Shown piece by piece: positions 1-13,667 of a DNA stretch of 64,000 nt. This DNA is from Phoronis australis (taxonomy: Eukaryota; Phoronida; Phoronidae): contig NMRA01000041.1 of the NCBI GenBank assembly GCA_002633005.1, positions 1,098,802 to 1,162,801 of the forward strand, in the 5' to 3' direction. A program made the position numbers and the translations under genes. A model generated the notes under the pieces. The model worked only from the letters and a program-made list of their open reading frames with translations. It ran no database searches and was not told the DNA's origin. Every line of letters starts with the position of its first letter. The first letter of the stretch is position 1.

Positions 1-2159
1 CAGCAAGTGGTTGCATACTATTCATATAATTTTATGCATTCGTGTACTAGGAGAATATCTACGTGCTTAACAAGAAATTGAACTTTTCAGATTCAAAACG
101 GTTTTCAGTGTATAAAAATTATGAAATTCAGGGGTTCACCAGTGTTTGCATCATTGCATTACTGCTTGTTTTACTGTGAAATGATTCATTCATGAACTTG
201 AGAGGGTATGGGTGTCACCTGCAGTTTTCTGTAATATATACAAATCTATATGACTGTCTTAAGTCCAGCCTGACACCTCAAGCAGTCTCTGTGAAGTCTC
301 GGTTTTTGAGACTGAGTTTGTAGAACATTCAAAGTTTGTCATTCTCTTTAAATTCCAGAAATTATTTATTTAAAATAAAGTTCTACTTTGGAGAAGTTCA
401 AAGTGCTACTAGGAAATGATGTGCTTGAAAGTTACTAGCTATTCAAGCATCACGACCACTGGTGATACACTAAAGAGTAAAGTCGACTAGAGAAGATATC
501 AGATTGTGTCATAATTTACTTGTAAAATTGGCCCATTGTATCTGTAAATCTTCACTGGCCAATTTCTTATCAATTCTTAGTCAGTAAGATATTGATGAAA
601 TGAAATTGCTTTGTTTCTTTTTTGGTTATCTGTTCTGCAAGAGTCACAGCAGTGTGCAATTGTTTATGTAAAGATTCACTGTAAACAGACAGCTTCCTGT
701 AGACTGGTCAGTACTAGCCTCCTTCTGGGATTGGAATGTGAGTCATGCATAACTTTTGAGAAAGGCCAGGATTTTTGGAATTACAGTATGACAAGCTGCA
801 CACGCCACATGTCAACGGAATTTTGAAGACTTTAAAGTACCTGAAGCAAATACTATTTGTTAGATTAAAATGTACCAAAACCAGTAGGAGACATGAAAAA
901 TGAAGAAAATAGCAACTCATGTACACAAATATGGAAATAATACTCTTTAACAACAAAAAATCGGGTTCAGCTGATGTACGAAAGACTTATGGCTGGTATG
1001 TTTAAACTAGTAGTAGTGTTTGAAAAATCCAAAAACGGTTGCTATGACAACTAGTACAAATAATCCTGTCAGCTACTTCTTCAACAACATAAACGCTAGA
1101 TAAAACGCATACTACAGAATCACTTGTATGAAGCAAATACTTTTGTTTCGCTTTGTGAAAGGTGGGCTATAATTACCTTCAACTGTACCATAATCTTAGA
1201 ACTGAAATATTAAAGGAGTTGTCACAACAGTCGATATGCATGTTCATCACAGGTAACAAAGGCAAGGCTAGTGTCAGGGTTCAACTTGTTTTTGTGGACA
1301 GAAGTACAGGATTCTTTGGATTAATTTTAAGTGTAATTAGCATTCGAAGACACATCACCGTTTGCTCATCTGTGCCCGGCTACATGAAAGTTATACGTAA
1401 GATAGCAACAAGGACGTCAAGGACGTCACACTAACATGCTTCACGTTGGTGTTGTTTAACAAAGTGCTTGACCAAATTAATACAGGGTGCCGGTAAGTTT
1501 CAAAGTTTTATGTAACCCAGCATTGGTTTTGTATTATTGTTCATGCAATTTAATTTAGAAATATGGCATTTTAATGCTTTTTTAAAAACATGTAGAAACT
1601 GTCGACAAAACGTTGCAAATAATTTAGTTGGGAAAGGTTTTTTCCATTTTCTCAAAATATTATAATTGCCCACTGCTTTTTCCAATCTCACTTCCTTTTT
1701 TCTCAAACACGATTAACTTAATTTGTACCATTATTTTCAAAATCGTGAATTAATAATAAAAACAGTGCTATTGTCTTTTGACTTTTTGATTTTCGCATTT
1801 TGGGACTTGACATAATGTGCTGTATTTGAACCTAATTTCAAGTTCATGTAAAAAAATATTTACGTGTTAGGTGGCAATGTCAACAGGAAACTTAGCAAGG
1901 TGACAAAGTAATTGTAGACTTATTAATTTGCTGCGGAAATAGTAATTGTCAGTAACTTTTCTGTTAACAGAATTAGCCGTCATGACAGGAAAACGATAAT
2001 TTGTCTTATTACCATCGTCTTTTACCTGACTCATATGAGTAATTTTGTACAAAACAACAGCATCAAAGTAAAGTTTTGTTGTTTTGACTAACTGTTTCCT
2101 GTTGTTTATTTGCGGCCCGTGCCTTTGCTGGCTACCCAGTCATATAGCTTGGTATATTT

Positions 2160-2182
2160 TTGTATGTATGTATGTATGTATG
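2160..2182. repeat. (TATG)n microsatellite
   Basis: About five tandem copies of TATG. The same tetranucleotide recurs at 6446-6530 and throughout 6712-8008. Confidence 0.85.
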
Positions 2183-3158
2183 CTTCTCTCTGTCTTACAT
2201 GGCTCACTCAAGAACTTTGAATTTGTTAATGCAGCATGCCATGAATTCCCACTTATAAGGTAATGTATTGATGGACTTATATTCTAGTAAAATGACATCA
2301 TTCCCCTTTCAAGTTTTATTAACAGACATTTCATTTCGATTAAAGGGCTATCATTTCCATTGTACCGTTTGCAACTAGTGCCGGTTTTTATGATTCAATT
2401 CAATATTTTCAAATAGTGGTTTTAGTCTGCCAATACTTTATTAATTGTGCTGGTAGAGAACATGACCGATTGGCAAAAATGATTAGAAAAATAACACCTG
2501 GTTTTATATCCGAAGGAATGCGTTGTTACAACTAACGGTCAAATGAGTACACAAATCTGAATCGCTTGAGCTGAGGTGTCGTTAGCAAATGATTAGAATG
2601 GTATCATGTGATTAGTTGGATACACAAGAGTTATCAGGCTAAATGACAACTTATGAATCAAGTAAAAACAGAATAGACAAATTAACTGACACATACCAAT
2701 GTCTACTGAATCAACAGAATGTGAACATTACTAGCTGTCTTCCCGCTAGTGAATTTTGAATAAATATAGACAACGTTCTATATTTAATCGCATTGCAAAG
2801 TTGAACTGTATCAAGGGCTGACACATATGTAACAGAGTTCGTATGGAATTAAAATTACCGGTTTAAGTAATGACCAATAATCACTACAATCACGGGTGGC
2901 TTCCATGAAGCGGATATACTGGAAGTGTGTTTGTTTAAAGCGTGATGGCAATTTCTGGGTTCTGGTGTTTTTTCAGATTTGAATAGATGTGATGACGCAG
3001 AGGAAGCTGTTGAAAATGACTTTCCGTTTAAACTCGCAACATCCTGACTAACAGGAATGATTGTTTCACTGTATCACAGTGTAGATATCTAAAACTTAGT
3101 AAAGAACGGAGTATTTATTTTTGTTTACGGTTACTCTCTTAAGGGAGATTACGTAGTT

Positions 3159-3188
3159 GGTCCACCAACGAAGTGGGGTTGGTGGACC
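3159..3188. repeat. Short perfect hairpin
   Basis: GGTCCACCAAC at 3159-3169 is the exact reverse complement of 3178-3188, with an 8-base loop. No gene is adjacent and the function is unknown. Confidence 0.7.
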
Positions 3189-5220
3189 TCCTGTATAATT
3201 TGACGGCCGATGGTTACTGGCGGGAGCTGACGATAACTTTCGAGTGAAAATATCTTGGAAACCAGAAAGCCCAATATGCTCAGACTTCCCTGTCAATAAA
3301 CTTAGCTTTATAGATGTTTTTATCCGTTACACTTGCAGTTAACTTAAGTTAAACTCAACACTATTAGCAGTGCAATTTACTTGACCACGTGTTCAAAACG
3401 GCCGTTGACAGTGTCGTTACCTTTTCTTAAAGGAGAATGCCACCCGATTTAATTAGTCTTTTTGCCGTCTTAATCGGTCTATATCCACATCGCCTCGCAT
3501 ACGGTAGACCTTACCTTGCCAAGAGGTGTCGCGTTAACCTGTGAGGAAGGTGAGAAAAGACGCTAGCGACGTCAGTGGTTCATATGCAGAATGAATGCCG
3601 CTACGTTGCGGTGCATCGTTCCCGCTAGTCCGAACTAAGCAGCTGCGAGGAAAGCGGGTATATCGTTTTTTTACTTCCTCGAGAGTCCGAAATGCTTAGG
3701 AAGTGGCTCATGGTAGTGAAGAATAAATAGCAACTATGAGGCCGTGAAACATCTCCGTGTCTGTGGCCTGCAGTCGACAATGCCTGACGAATGCCGGCTT
3801 ACCAAATAACTCCATACGTTCCGTTGTCTGAGCTTGTTCACGGCGCCTCTCTAGTATTTATTCATCACTGTATTCCTGTTCGAATTGATAGCCTGTAAAA
3901 CTTAACGCTCCACCTGCGAAGTCGGGGCTGATGAGCTCTAGCTTGTCCGAAGTCGGGATTGGGAGTTGCCATGTTGGCGGTTATTACTGCGCGTTCTGTT
4001 TCAAAATGAATTATTCTCACCCTGACCAACTGAAACAAAGTCTGTCTCTTTAGATGCAATTTGTAATGCCTTTGGAGTGTTTGTGAGTGCAAATGATTTG
4101 AGAAGCCAGCAATGAATAAATCACTGCGTTACCGGTTTTAGGTGCAATAAAACTAATTGACGGGACACAGAGGCCGTGTGAGCTCATGCTAAGTTAATGT
4201 TTGCTGGCAGAAACTGTTGTGAAACAACTCGATTTCCATCCCACGGCCAGGTGTTAGGGGAACCTTTATTTACGTTTACATTACTCAAATAATGATTGTC
4301 AATGTACAACTTCTGCCCTGATGGTGCTGTGGCGGCCAAAGCGGAACCGGAGTGAATTCGGCCCCGACCAGTAAGTAGATTTGTAGTTTCGTGGCTAATT
4401 CACCAACATAATCACGTGCACATTACTTTGGCTCACTAGCATAGTATTTTCTTGACTCGAAGTTTAGTTTCCACTGAAGTTTGGCTGGTTTATGTTCGCG
4501 ATGTCTGATCAGTTTCCGAGCCACTGGCCGGGATAACTCAAGTCAATCCGGCCGGCCGCGACGGGCCTGATCGGGCTCCGAGCCACTGGCCAGGATAACA
4601 AGCGTTTTGTGTTTAGAACTCAAAAAATCACAAGTCTAAACAACACAGATCTAGGTTTTCCTGTCTGTATCTCACGGAAAATACTTCGAAATTATCTCCG
4701 AACAGACCCCAAACTCCTGCTACGGACCTTACTAGCCTGCCGAACATTGTAGGCTACGGTGTGTCCAAACAACACGTTTTTATAAGAAATCGGTGTATTT
4801 TTAAGGGTTTTACATCGAAGTTTGCTGGTGTTAAACCATGACTTTAAGCGATAAGCTGACACCAGTAACGCCTGTTGTGAACTGATGAACAGACTTCGTG
4901 TGAAACCGATGACGTCATTGGATAATTTCAACACCTCCGTCTACCATCAGGTGTCAGGTAACGCAACCGTACGTGTCGTTATGAAGTAGAACTACTCGAT
5001 CTAAATTGATACAAATCAGGTTGTTTTTTGGGTGGCATGATCCTTTAAGGCCCAAGGCAACAAGTGTTTTGATGGGTGTCTTAAAATTTCCCTATTATGG
5101 TAAATCATCTGAGAGGGAGATAATTACCCGTTCCAAACGCCGTAACTCCATTCAAGAGTGTACTAAATTCAATCCGTTACCTGCTTGTAAGTCACTGTAA
5201 TAATTTACAACAATACTTTA

Positions 5221-5480
5221 TACAGTGTAACACTCTTCAACAAGCCCACAATGAGATGGCCTTTTCCTTGAGCAACGAGAAGTCGCGAGACCTGAGAGTT
5301 CTGGGATAGCTGTACTTTCATCTGAGGCGGCCATTTTGTAAATTTGTCGCGAAATACAGATTGCCGCTAGTCTCGAAGCTGAATATAAGCGAAAATCTTG
5401 GCAACAAGAGTTAACATCGACTTCATCCTGGAGCCCACTGTAACACGCATGTAGGACTCGTTGAAGAGTGTTACGTTGTA
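5221..5480. repeat. Inverted-repeat pair, MITE-like
   Basis: The 24 bases at 5221-5244 match the reverse complement of 5457-5480 at 21 positions, sharing the core GTAACACTCTTCAAC. Weaker similarity continues outward on both sides. An interval of about 260 bp bounded by imperfect inverted ends fits a small non-autonomous DNA element. No clear target-site duplication was found. Confidence 0.4.
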
Positions 5481-6445
5481 TAATTTTATTGTAGTAATAT
5501 ATTACAGTAAGCTGCAAGCATGTAACGGGTAGCATTTAATAGACTCTTGAATTTAGTTACCGCGCTTGGAACGTGATTGAAGTGATGGCAGTGTATTTTC
5601 ATACATTACCCGTTTCATGTAACCTTTTCAAGGAACATTGTATGGTACAGATTATTTTATCTGTCAAAAAGTAAGTCTGTTGAGCATTCTTATCGCAGAG
5701 TCCTTACCTGATCGCCTTGGGCGTCGACAGGTGATGTATTGGCTATTGTGTGAGAATTGCTCTTTCGTTTTCATTATATCATTTTGAATTTACAGTTAAA
5801 ACATTTGTCGTATATGGTATGACAAAATTTCCGTTTATAAGCTTCATTTTTCAAACACAGCTGGCTTATATCTGGGGGTACTTGAACGGTAAAACACGTG
5901 ACATTTTTATCATACGCCCTGGCGCTTACTGTTGGAAAATCTCGATATTGTCCGTAAACGGTTGGTTCAAGTGAACAACCCGAATTGCTATCCTACATTG
6001 GACAGTCAAGGATGAGGACGTGTAAATAAGCTGAACTTAAAAAGCATGCTTCTACAACCTTAACTGGTGTAAATCGAGTCATAATCCAGGTTATAAACGC
6101 AGGTTGTGAAGACTATGATCACTGCTCACAATATCACTCAAACAAAACACTTTGTTTTGGCAATGTCCTTCAACAGTTAAAGCTCATTGGTTTTAGTTAT
6201 AGTACAGCCGAGTTTCTAATTTTGAATCCTATAATGAGGACGAAATACATCTTCCTTTGCAGTACACGAAGCCGCGGAAGTACAATTTTAACCGTTGCGC
6301 AATACTAGGAAGATTTATTTGCCCGCCGGAGCGGGTGAGCTAGCTGTCAGTAATAAAATGTTAACTTAGTTTACGTGTTTCGTCAGAGACTAGAAAGTTA
6401 TTGTTAAGTGTACACTGGTTATATGTGAGTACTATATAAATATTA

Positions 6446-6530
6446 TGTATGTATGTATGTATGTATGTATGCATGCATGTATGTGTGTATGTATGTATGT
6501 AGTATGTATGAATGTATGCATGTACATGTA
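6446..6530. repeat. (TATG)n microsatellite, interrupted
   Basis: Tandem TATG with GCATGCATG and TGTG interruptions, about 180 bp before the large related array. Confidence 0.85.
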
Positions 6531-6632
6531 TATACTTGAGAATGAAACAAGTATGTTTCGAAATATCGTGTACCTTTTAATCATGTCTCTTGGTCAGTTA
6601 CTTCGTCAATGTTCCGCCGGTTGAGTGTAGAA

Positions 6633-6667
6633 CTTTATTCCGAGCATACGAACCGAGCGGAATAAAG
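6633..6667. repeat. TTATTCCG-type hairpin (first copy)
   Basis: CTTTATTCCG at 6633-6642 pairs exactly with CGGAATAAAG at 6658-6667 across a 15-base loop. The arm shares TTATTCCG with the longer hairpin at 8841-8891, on the other side of the tandem array. Confidence 0.6.
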
Positions 6668-6711
6668 ACAGTTAATAACGAAAAGTATCGTGTGTCCAAT
6701 CAATTTTGCAT

Positions 6712-8008
6712 ATATGTATATATGTATGTATGTATGCATGCATGTATATGTGTATTTGTGTTTGTATGTGCGTGTGTGTGTGCGTGCGTGTGTGAGTGTA
6801 TGCATGACTGTATGCTTGTATGCATGTATGTATGTATATATGTATGTATATGTGTATGTATTTATGTATTTGCGTTTGTATGTGTGTGTTTGTATGTGAG
6901 TGCGTGTGTGTATGTATGCTTGTTTGTATATAAGTATTACGTGTGTATGTATGTATGCATGAATGTATATGTGTATTTGTGTGTGCGTGTGTGTGCGTGC
7001 GTGTGTGAGTGTATGCATGACTGTATGCTTGTATGTATGCATGCATGTATGTATATATGTATGTATGTATATGTGTATTTATTTGTGTATTTGCGTTTGT
7101 ATGTGTGTGTTTGTATGTGAGTGCGTGTGTGTATGTATGCTTGTATGTATATAAGTATTACGTGTGTATGTATGTATGCATGTATATATGTATGTATATG
7201 TGTATTTATTTGTGTATTTGCGTTTGTATGTGTGTGTTTGTATGTGAGTGCGTGTGTGTATGTATGCCTGTATGTATATAAGTATTACGTGTGTATGTAT
7301 GTATGCATGAATGTATATGTGTATTTGTGTGTGCGTGTGTGTGCGTGCGTGTGTGAGTGTATGCATGACTGTATGCTTGTATGTATGCATGCATGTATGT
7401 ATATATGTATGTATATGTGTATTTATTTGTGTATTTGCGTTTGTATATGTGTGTTTGTATGTGAGTGCGTGTGTGTATGTATGCCTGTATGTATATAAGT
7501 ATTACGTGTGTATGTATGTATGCATGAATGTATATGTGTATTTGTGTGTGCGTGTGTGTGCGTGCGTGTGTGAGTGTATGCATGACTGTATGCTTGTATG
7601 TATGCATGCATGTATGTATATATGTATGTATATGTGTATTTATTTGTGTATTTGCGTTTGTATATGTGTGTTTGTATGTGAGTGCGTGTGTGTATGTATG
7701 CTTGTATGTATATAAGTATTACGTGTGTATGTATGTATGTATGTATGCATGTATGTATATGTGTATTTGTGTTTGTGTGTGCGTGTGTGTGTGAGTGTAT
7801 GCATGACTATATGCTTGTATGTATGCATGTATGTATGTATATATGTATGTACGTATTTGTGTATTTGCGTTTGTATGTGTGTGTGTATGTGTGTGCGTGC
7901 GTGTATGTATGCTTGTATGTATAAAAGTATTACGTGTGTTTGTATGTATGTATGTATGCATGTATGTATGTATGTATAAGTTTATGTATGTTTGTATGTA
8001 TATATAAT
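6712..8008. repeat. 1.3-kb tandem array with ~217-bp higher-order unit
   Basis: The array is built from TATG, TGTG and TGCG motifs, but these are organised into a larger unit. The anchor TAAGTATTACGTGTG occurs near 6931, 7152, 7279, 7496, 7713 and 7924. Successive spacings are about 221, 127, 217, 217 and 211 bp, so the unit is about 217 bp with one shortened copy. The array is open in several frames on both strands. The resulting Met/Tyr/Val/Cys or His/Thr/Tyr strings are products of the repeat, not genes. Confidence 0.9.
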
Positions 8009-8840
8009 GGTTTAGGCAATGGGGAACTTCGGTTTACCGAGGCTTCGTCGAAACTCCGATTACTTTTCCGACTAGACAGTGATATCGAAGTTTTCTCTAA
8101 GATACCAGACGGCGCAGTTTATTCGTACTTTCACACGAAAATTGAGTAGTGGGTTCGAGGATAAGTGAAAATTGTTCTCTTGTCATTTACGAGTGTTTTT
8201 GAAATGGTAATTGTCATTTTTCATCAGATATGCTTTCTTTTATTTTTATCCAACGCGCGTTGAATCTGTCGAGGGAAATACGGCCATGAAATAAAGTTAT
8301 CCGTATTCACCTCCCGCACTACTTCAACAGCGACCTCTGACATGGAAAGTTCTAAAGGTAGGTCAATGTCGACTCGACGTCTTCAGCCGGTTCGATCATC
8401 AAACTTTCCGAATATAGTTTAAAGTAATACAGTTGCAACAGTGTAACTGACATTCGACATGCAACCAGGCCCTTATCGTAAAATCTGGAACAAAACTATT
8501 AATTGCAAGACACTTATGTCTCAGTTTTCAATTGCTGCAACTCAGGCGCCGATTACTAGGGAATTAAAATATCAAATACTGTTGTTTTTTAACTTTTTCC
8601 AGGAGACGTTACAAGTTTTCTGCTCAGTTGTCGTTGTTTTCATCTTTGCTACCTCTTTTCAAGAAACAATTCGTTACTTTTAAAACTGTTTCTTTTACAA
8701 GAGAAAACTTACAACCTAACGCACATACATATAGGATGTGATCCGCCATGTGAACAGTCTCGGTGAAGTATTTGAAAAATCTGCCGCAAAAATGTAAGAA
8801 ACTTAGGAATTCGAAGCGCATGGGATAAATACACTCAATC

Positions 8841-8891
8841 TTATTCCGCGTATCGACCGGGACCGAAGGTCGAGGTCGATACGCGGAATAA
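8841..8891. repeat. TTATTCCG-type hairpin (second copy)
   Basis: Arms 8841-8858 and 8874-8891 are perfect 18-bp reverse complements around a 15-base loop that is itself rich in GACC/GGTC. The end sequence TTATTCCG is shared with the hairpin at 6633-6667, suggesting one family of small palindromic elements. Confidence 0.75.
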
Positions 8892-11489
8892 TGTCTCGTG
8901 GGATATTACTTCATGTACGCCACTCTCGGTACGTTTTGTGTATATATTTACGTGAGTCTATTGAGAGCACGTCGTCAACGCTGCAATAACACACGTTTGA
9001 CGAGTCTAGCGTGATCGTATATTGTTGCCGCGACTTCTACCGATAACTTCGACGAAGTTTCGCTCTAACCTTTCCCACTACTCCGAAGTTTAGGCGAGTA
9101 TCGAAGCTTGGCTTTTAAGTCTTACTATTTGCAGCGAAGTTTCGCCTGCAGATCAACTACCGGAGTTAACCTTTCTCACTTACCGAAACTTCGGTAAAAG
9201 CGAAGTTTCGCCTCTAATGGGGAAAGCGACTTTAAATAGTTCAAGCTGTCCGTCTCAACCGACTTCATCTAACAATTGCGTATCATAATTTCGATTATGA
9301 CCAATGACGCACAGGTATTCTATTGCTTGCAATTAACATCGCGGATACAATCCACGAGAGTTTAATTTATCTTGGAATACGCCTTCACTTCTGTTGAACC
9401 ATTTGCTCGAACACTAGGATTTTTTGTAATTGAAATCGGTACATGGTTTTTGTAACAAAGCAAATTTATTTCACTTAACAGTTTAATACACAGCAATTAA
9501 AAGGAGATTCATAAAAGACATTTGCCTTGATATCTAAGAATCAGTTTTAACGATGACAGTAAGTTCTTTACTCGATAAAGCTGTAAAAACGCGCTCCATT
9601 GGCAAGTCTCAAGTTCTCATTACAGACATGCGACGAACTGATTTTGCGCGAAGATGAATATTCAAACCGCTGTCTACCACTTACTCAAAATCTCATAACA
9701 AAAAAGGGAAATAGATAAAAGCAGTACGTGATTAGATCCGGCGTAATAAAGTCTTTAAGACGTTATATAAATCATCTCTCTTTCATTAAAATAGTGACAG
9801 TAAACGTATACTTGTGCGTTCCTGAAATAGGTTGTCAGTAAGGTTGTAAATTTCGCAGTTATTAGATTTCTCGATAATGCCCACACAACAGGACACTTTA
9901 TAAACACGACCTCTGATTTGACGGGGATATTTTACGTTTTCAGTGAATGCGTTGTGCGTTTTTAATCCCTAAGCTACGCTTTCATTTTTTCTCAAAATTC
10001 ACAAAAGTCCTGTTTAAGCGAACCTCCCTGTCGGCACTTCCCAAGGACTGCCACTTTAATGTAAGAAGAGGACACGGGATGCTCGTTTCATTTCACGGTT
10101 TGTTGCTCAGGTTTCGAACTCTGAGAGAGAGTCTGTGTGTACAAAACCTTGGGCGCATATAAGCAAATTACATTGTTTTGGCACTTTTCTCTGGTACTGT
10201 AAGAGTGCACCACTGCTTGTTTTTGCTTAACTAGAGAAATGGAAAGGATTACACGAGAAATACGGCATAACAGTCCACATGACGTACATTTGCGCAATTC
10301 AATAGCACTTATGTGCAATTAAGTAATATGGTTAAAACGCGTTAGGTCCAAGAGGCGTACTTTTAAATTGTTTATTCACCTCTATGGAATTGATCTCAAT
10401 CTTTTCCGTACTCAAATGAGAAGCGGATCATGAATTTGGTGGAAATTGCTTTTTCATGCTCGACGCATAGAACGACTCGCCGGGACAAAAGCAAGTCAAC
10501 TTGTATGGATTGGTTTCAAACAATAACGAACTGACAATTCTTTAGAAACCATGAAAACTCATACAATTAAATTCGAAACAATTTGATACTAACGGTAAAT
10601 TGTTTAAATTAAGAGTTGTATTTAGTGATGGAAGGCGGGCTTCTTGCCGCTTTATCGCACGTGGAAGTAAACATGTTCTGTCTCTCAAGAATTACATCTT
10701 TATTCAGAACAGATTAATCTTGGTGAACCAAGCATAAAAATTTATATCTTGTTTCATAAAATGCGCCCACATTTTTATAATTAGAAACAATTCCGAACAT
10801 AGATCGATCGGTGTCAATGTAAGGTGACCTGTTTTCAGAAATTCCCCATGCTGTGTACGACATTTTGAAGACATTTCAGCAAAACACCGTAAAATAACAC
10901 CATATATTTTATGCATGTCCCTTTCCGTGCACTTAAATTCCCTATTAATCTTAACTATAAAGAGGCGATGACGCCACGCCTTTAATCAATAAGCAGCTTT
11001 CGAATTTGTCACTATTCGTTATAAAATCGAACTCATATATCTTACAAATCAGAAATGATTTCTTTGCTTGCTGACTGACAAGCCGCTAGTGTTCCAGATG
11101 AATTAAGACCATGTCGATTAAGTTGTTTGTCAAAATAGTATAGACGTCAAGGGAATCCATGCGATTTGATGTCACCAATTTCATTTTAAACAAAGGATAT
11201 GAACGCGATGACGTTGCCGCATTGAAAGAAAACATACACACGTGAAGAAAGTTGGTTTATCTAACACCGGAAAATGAGCGGCTATAAAATGTGACGTCCA
11301 CGTAACGTGTTGAGTGCTTGAATGGTTTTCAGCTGACGAACTTTGCGTTTATTTTCACTATAAGTCTTTGACATTTTAAGCCTTCTCTTTACTGATGGAA
11401 AGTGCTATGCGCAATGAGGAAAGACATTCCATGGTTGAAGATCGCAGGGAGCAGTTAAAGAACTGATGCGCTATTGTTCGTTCAATGCG

Positions 11490-11502
11490 CACGTGACGTC
11501 AC
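11490..11502. promoter_or_regulatory. Overlapping E-box/CRE-like site
   Basis: CACGTGACGTCAC fuses an E-box (CACGTG) with a full cAMP-response element (TGACGTCA). No transcription unit is visible beside it, so it is only a sequence match. Confidence 0.25.
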
Positions 11503-13471
11503 AAGAATACGTCTTTATAGCTTCGCGATTTTTCAATTTAAAACACACTGTTTGTTCATCGATGAAATGACAAAAGACTCAATGTGGCAAACATCGAAGA
11601 AAAAGTAATAAAGGTGAGAGGCAATTTTGTATTCTATTTTGGTATTTTCAACGATTTTATTTTTACCAAGAAATTGTGACTCGATCTATCATTTACCTGT
11701 TAGTATCTGATAACAAGGTATCATGATCTAACTAACAATAACATTTTATTTCAGACTGTAGTCTCATCATTTTCCAGACTTAGAGTCAGGAGCACAGGAC
11801 TAATTTCTAAATATGTTAAGAATTGTTGTAAAATAGTTCGCCATTATACCAGATCAAGAGTTACTTCTGTTTGTAAATTTGCCATTTTTGCTTGTTCAGT
11901 TGTAATGACTCAGTCGTTCGACTGTTCAACGTGTCACACGATCAACTGAGCTAGTGGTTTGACATTTTATAATGCATCGTTGAACGTCTTTAGAAGCAAG
12001 TGGAAATTTTTCATTAATAATTTCATTACTGAAATTCGCCCTCGGGAACAAGGTAAACGATGGTGTTCTTGTAGTTAGTAACTGACCTTGCGCGTATACC
12101 CATAACGATATCAGCAAGTATGAGCGTCACTCCTCACCCAATGAGCAAGTCTGCTACTGAAATGTTTTTGCTCCAGTTACACAAGGACACCAATGTCCTT
12201 CGCTTAGTACAACATTTCCTTCATTTACTTCGTACAAAATAAATTGTGACTTCCAAAACTGACCATATAAATTTGATGTTTGGGAGATGTGAGATATTAG
12301 TGAAGTGAATAATTGAAAGCCGACATCATAAAGGGGCATGTGTCAAAAATGTTCCTTCTCTGAGCGTATTCATGTATACACTTACTTTTACCAATTACTA
12401 CAAAGAATCACGTACGTGACAAAAATGGCTATATTCTTTCTGTTAGTGTGGGACGGGCATTCGTCCGGTGCCCCGATTCACTATTCGTATTCTGATGTCG
12501 ATTGTGACGTCTACTTTAAGCTACTTGTTGGCTAGTCATCGATAGGCGAATGCCCTTGCGGGTTCTCTGGATAACTCGTGGTTTGAGAAACAGTCTTTAA
12601 TCGAAGTTTGTGAAGTGTGGCTGTATCGTTGCTATACGTACAATACATGATAAAACTGCAGTCGCTGTTCTTATTCTTTTCTTTTGAAATGCGAGTCCGT
12701 GACATATGGCGACAGAACAGGGCCCAGTGACTGCAATAAAGAATTCACAGGACATTTTTGGTTATGAAAGTGACTCTTAGTATGTTCGTGAACATTATGT
12801 GGACTCACCTCAGGTGCTCATATCTTGACTTTCTGTTGTGGACTTCCTCACTTAACTACGAGGATCGAAGTTATTTTCTACCTGAGAGACTGCTTCTCCG
12901 ACTTATTATTTTTTGTGAAACGCACACCCTTGTATACACCAAACTTTGTTTCACTCGACGTACAGTGCAAATTGTCAGAAGTATACGCCCGGTCCCCTGC
13001 CCTTCTCTTCCTATACTCTGTAGCTGCGTTCGAAAATATTGTTAGTGATCATTAAAGCTGAAGGCGAGTTTCGTGTATATAGCCCTACTACATGGTGAGT
13101 ATTGAATGAACGTGCTTTGTAATATTTATCAATAAATCGCCAACCCGCGTAAATCATGCCAAGTGTTAAATGTACGCCCATTTCTTTCGTGTGAATTCTA
13201 TCTTCGAATTAGACTCGCGACTTACACAAATGTAACAAACAAATTGTAGTTTACCGTAAATGCATCATACCTCCCCAACTTCAAATAGATACAAACCCCT
13301 AAGAAGCCCAAAAGGCTGGCTGGCTATAGGCGAGCACAACCAGAGTAGACTCTTGAAACTGAAAGATGGTGTGCTATCGAACCAGAGCTGTATTTTGCCC
13401 CGTTTAACTCTCATCTTAAAACAATTTCAAGTTCTCAGTTAACTGAAGAGCCCTAAGCCAACAGCTGACCT

Positions 13472-13667
13472 GCGACATACTCACGACAAAGACATTATGG
13501 TTACACTATGGCATCTTTGCTCACGACAAAGACGTTATGGTTAGATTGCGACGTACTCACGACAAAGACGTTATGGTTACACCGCGACTTACTCCCGACA
13601 AAGACATTATGGTTACACTGCGACGTACTCACGACAAAGACATTATGGTTACACTGCGGCGTACTCG
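13472..13667. repeat. 36-bp minisatellite, about five copies
   Basis: A 36-bp unit containing CACGACAAAGACATTATGG repeats about five times with a few substitutions. Because 36 is divisible by three, one plus-strand frame stays open as a 12-residue repeat (TKTLWLHCD-like). No start context, splice sites or flanking domain support a real protein. Confidence 0.85.

Larger units (their letters stand above)
1..6445. other. Noncoding, no gene recognised
   Basis: Both strands carry only short frames without recognisable domains. The stretch about 3400-4600 is richer in G+C and CpG than its surroundings. A donor-like ACCA/GTAAGT near 4367-4377 could end an untranslated exon, but nothing coding adjoins it. 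Small repeats inside are listed separately. Confidence 0.5.
8009..13471. other. Noncoding, no gene recognised
   Basis: Frames are short and without domains. The parts 8025-8075 and 9040-9215 carry several degenerate copies of a CGAAGTTTCG motif. A hairpin at 8841-8891 and a CRE-like site at 11490 are listed separately. Otherwise nothing is recognisable. Confidence 0.5.

Noticed and set aside
1162-1434. 90-codon plus-strand frame
   Set aside because: It has no ATG start and no domain, and is not supported by splice signals.
4882-4906. CTGATGA followed by GAAAC, resembling a hammerhead ribozyme core
   Set aside because: Stem II would be only 3 bp, and no arrangement gives a proper stem III with a cleavable NUH site next to a pairing stem I.
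5218-5535. 105-codon minus-strand frame
   Set aside because: It runs through both arms of the inverted-repeat pair at 5221-5480, so it is explained by the element.
6590-8149. Many long frames on both strands, Met/Tyr/Val/Cys-rich or His/Thr/Tyr-rich
   Set aside because: They are translations of the TATG/TGTG tandem array; all frames lack stops because the motif does.
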